Shown: in pieces, positions 61,945 to 64,000 of the stretch | How the letters are laid out: each line of letters opens with the position of its first letter | Position numbering within the stretch: position 1 is the first letter of the stretch | Assembly (NCBI RefSeq): GCF_029626105.1 | Contig: NZ_JARUBH010000009.1 | Location: 2,604,001-2,668,000, forward strand | Direction: 5' to 3' | Origin: Solwaraspora sp. WMMD792 | GTDB lineage: Bacteria > Actinomycetota > Actinomycetes > Mycobacteriales > Micromonosporaceae | Length of the DNA: 64,000 bases | Notes under the pieces: model-generated | Databases searched by the model: none | The model's input: only the letters and a program-made list of their open reading frames with translations | What the model was told of the DNA's origin: nothing | Position numbers and translations under genes: made by a program

Positions 61945-64000
61945 GCACCCCGACGCGCGGTGGCACCGACGACCGGCGGATCGCCATCATCGGCATGGCG
62001 TTGCGGCTGCCCGGCGCGGACACCCCGCAGGCGTACTGGCGCAACATCCGCGACGGCGTGACCAGCGTACGCAGGTTCAGCCCCACCGAGTTGGCCAACG
62101 CCGGGGTGCCGGCGGAGCTGCGCGAGTCACCCGATTTCGTCGCCGTCAGCGGCGTGCTCGACGACATCGACTCGTTCGACAACGAGTTCTTCGGGATGAG
62201 CGTGCAGGAGGCGCGCACCGTCGACCCGCAGCACCGGCTGTTCCTGCAGACCACCTACCACGCGCTGGAGAACGGCGGGTACGCGGGAGCACGACCCGAC
62301 ACCAGGGTGGGCATCTTCGCCGGTGTCGGATACCACCTGTATCCCCTCAACACCTACCTGCGCAACAACCTGGCCGACGCCCGCTGGGACGGTGACTTCG
62401 GCCCGGCCTTCCAGGTGGCCCTGGGCAACTTCAACGACTTCGTCGCGACCAGGGTCGCGTACCGGCTCGGCCTGACCGGTCCGGCGGTCACCGTGCAGAG
62501 CGGCTGCTCGACGGCCCTGGTGGCGGTGCACCTGGCTGGCCAGGCGTTGCTCGCCGGCGACGCCGACCTGGCCCTGGCCGGCGCGTCGGCGGTGCACATC
62601 CCGCAGATCCTGGGTTACCGCCACGTCAAGGGCACCATCCTGTCCCGATCCGGCCGGTGCCGCGCGTTCGACGCGTCGTCCGACGGTACCGTCGGCGGCA
62701 ACGGGGTCGCGGCGGTGCTGCTCAAGCGGTACGACCGCGCGGTCGCCGACGGGGACACCATCCACGCGGTGATCCTGGGCAGCGGAGTCAACAACGACGG
62801 CGCGACGAAGACCAGCTACGCCGCGCCCAGCGCCGCCGGGCAGCGCGACGCCATCCTGCGCGCGCTCGACGTCGCCGGGGTCTCCCCCGAGACGATCGGC
62901 TACCTGGAGACCCACGGCACCGGCACCTACAAGGGCGACCCGATCGAGTTCGACGCGATGACCTCGGCCTATCGCCGGCACACCGACCGGACCGGCTACT
63001 GCGCGATCGGCTCGGCCAAACCGGCCATCGGGCACCTGGACGCCTGCGCCGGCCTGGCCAGCCTGATCAAGACGGTGCTGGTGCTGCGGCACGCGACGAT
63101 CCCGCCGTTGGTCGGGTTCGAGCGACCCAACCCGGCGTTGGACCTGGCGGCCAGCCCGTTCGTCATCCCCGCCGAGGCGCGCGCCTGGCCCGATCTGCCC
63201 GGGCCGCGCCGGGCGGGGGTGACCGCACTCGCGGTCGGTGGCACCAACGTCCACCTGATCCTGGAGGCACCGCCGGCAACACGACCGGGGCTGCCGGCGA
63301 CGACGAATCCCACTAGCCCGGTGCCGGCGGTGCCGACGGAACCGGTGCCGGTGCCGGTGCCGCTCTCGGCGTACCACCCGGAGAGTCTGCGTACGCTCGC
63401 CCGCCGGATGCGCGACCACCTGCGGGCCGACCCCGGGCTCGACCCGGCCGACCTGGCCACCACCGCCGCGCTCGGCCGGCCGCACCTGCCGTACCGACTC
63501 GTCGTGACCGGCGCGACGACGACAACGATCGCGGATGCCCTGGACGACTACCTCGCCGCGCCGGGGCGGCAACGCCCGGCGCGGGTGGCGACCGGATCGG
63601 CCCTGGGCGCCGGCGTCGCCTCCGGCGGGCTCGGCGCGGTGGCACCGGTGGTGCTGTACGGCGGGCAGGGCGCCTCGTACCCAGGGATGGCCGGAGCGCT
63701 CTACCGGCGGTACCCGCAGGTGCGGGCGGTGCTCGACGCCTGCGAGGCGTACCAGCGCCGCGCCGGCGGGCCCTCGGTGCTGACCCCGCTGCTCACCACC
63801 GACGCTGGTGCCGACCGGACCTGGCCGGCCGATGTGGCGCAGCCGGCGCTGTTCGCGTTCCAGGCCGCGCTGACCCGGCTGTGGCGCTCGCTCGGGGTGG
63901 CGCCACGACTCGTCGCCGGACACAGCATCGGCGAGTACGCTGCCCTGGCCGCAGCCGGCGCGCTGTCGATCGAGGACGGTCTGCGGCTCACCGGGATACG
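61941..64000 (+). CDS. Type I polyketide synthase, KS-AT, runs off the window
   Basis: The N-terminal 686 residues of a modular PKS, open at the right edge. Ketosynthase about 13-440: the active-site Cys is in Q-S-G-C-S-T-A-L (most modular KS domains have A-C-S-S), the two His in E-T-H-G-T-G-T-Y-K-G-D-P and P-A-I-G-H-L-D. A linker follows, then an acyltransferase starting at Y-G-G-Q-G-A-S-Y and G-H-S-I-G-E-Y with its catalytic Ser near residue 662. The extender-specificity residues of the AT lie beyond the edge. The ATG overlaps the MFS stop. No loading domain precedes the KS, so it is a starter module primed in trans or an extension module receiving from another protein. Confidence 0.95.
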   Translation, partial: MSTPTRGGTDDRRIAIIGMALRLPGADTPQAYWRNIRDGVTSVRRFSPTELANAGVPAELRESPDFVAVSGVLDDIDSFDNEFFGMSVQEARTVDPQHRLFLQTTYHALENGGYAGARPDTRVGIFAGVGYHLYPLNTYLRNNLADARWDGDFGPAFQVALGNFNDFVATRVAYRLGLTGPAVTVQSGCSTALVAVHLAGQALLAGDADLALAGASAVHIPQILGYRHVKGTILSRSGRCRAFDASSDGTVGGNGVAAVLLKRYDRAVADGDTIHAVILGSGVNNDGATKTSYAAPSAAGQRDAILRALDVAGVSPETIGYLETHGTGTYKGDPIEFDAMTSAYRRHTDRTGYCAIGSAKPAIGHLDACAGLASLIKTVLVLRHATIPPLVGFERPNPALDLAASPFVIPAEARAWPDLPGPRRAGVTALAVGGTNVHLILEAPPATRPGLPATTNPTSPVPAVPTEPVPVPVPLSAYHPESLRTLARRMRDHLRADPGLDPADLATTAALGRPHLPYRLVVTGATTTTIADALDDYLAAPGRQRPARVATGSALGAGVASGGLGAVAPVVLYGGQGASYPGMAGALYRRYPQVRAVLDACEAYQRRAGGPSVLTPLLTTDAGADRTWPADVAQPALFAFQAALTRLWRSLGVAPRLVAGHSIGEYAALAAAGALSIEDGLRLTGI

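Overview
The window is very GC-rich DNA with strong G/C at third codon positions, frequent GTG starts and many ATGA/GTGA stop-start overlaps. It is packed with modular biosynthetic genes. This fits a filamentous actinomycete; a Micromonospora-like genus is my guess, since no rRNA or phylogenetic marker is present. No tRNA, rRNA or CRISPR array was seen.

Region 1 (1-9952, + strand) is the end of an NRPS cluster. A truncated two-module NRPS ending in a thioesterase (first adenylation pocket reads as serine) is followed by four tailoring genes: FAD monooxygenase, PapA/condensation-fold acyltransferase, short-chain dehydrogenase with an altered active site, and a SnoaL-like protein. Region 2 (10051-13566) is an accessory scar: a PARG-type macrodomain gene, a DUF5984 remnant, a truncated integrase fragment, a hypothetical gene and a DUF981-like membrane protein. 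Region 3 (13567-24588) is a catabolic island: a five-gene ABC importer with two different ATPases, an aldehyde dehydrogenase and an iron alcohol dehydrogenase, divergent from a GntR regulator, a DJ-1/PfpI protein and an alpha/beta hydrolase. Region 4 (24612-27688) holds a cation/proton antiporter and a Gfo/Idh/MocA plus ThuA-like pair.

Region 5 (27849-60234) is the centre of interest, a lipopeptide locus. A nine-gene minus-strand operon runs from a NodU-type carbamoyltransferase (51258) to a free-standing PCP-thioesterase (27849). It contains a complete syringomycin-like chlorothreonine cassette: a SyrB1-like A-PCP didomain, a SyrB2-like Fe(II)/2-oxoglutarate halogenase with the His-Gln-Ala facial motif, and a SyrC-like Cys-nucleophile aminoacyltransferase. 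It also has an orphan A-domain C-terminal subdomain carrying an FkbM methyltransferase and a PCP, an AMP-forming ligase, a FAAL-loaded NRPS and a second NRPS that ends in a condensation domain. Read as one line it gives FAAL-ACP / C-A-PCP / C-A-PCP / C-A(Ala)-PCP / C-PCP-TE. The last module has no A domain, which is exactly where SyrC acts in SyrE. I infer an N-acylated tetrapeptide-like product ending in 4-chlorothreonine or a derivative, possibly carbamoylated and methylated. Flanking genes (BenE-like transporter, PLP lyase, KAS III-like protein with non-canonical catalytic residues, acyl-CoA dehydrogenase, amidohydrolase, PhyH dioxygenase, ACP, glyA) look like precursor and tailoring functions. 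The carbamoyltransferase and ACP transcription units share a matching promoter (TTGAACCC, 17-bp spacer).

Region 6 (60643-64000, + strand) starts another cluster, with an MFS exporter coupled by ATGA to a type I PKS (KS-AT) that runs off the window.
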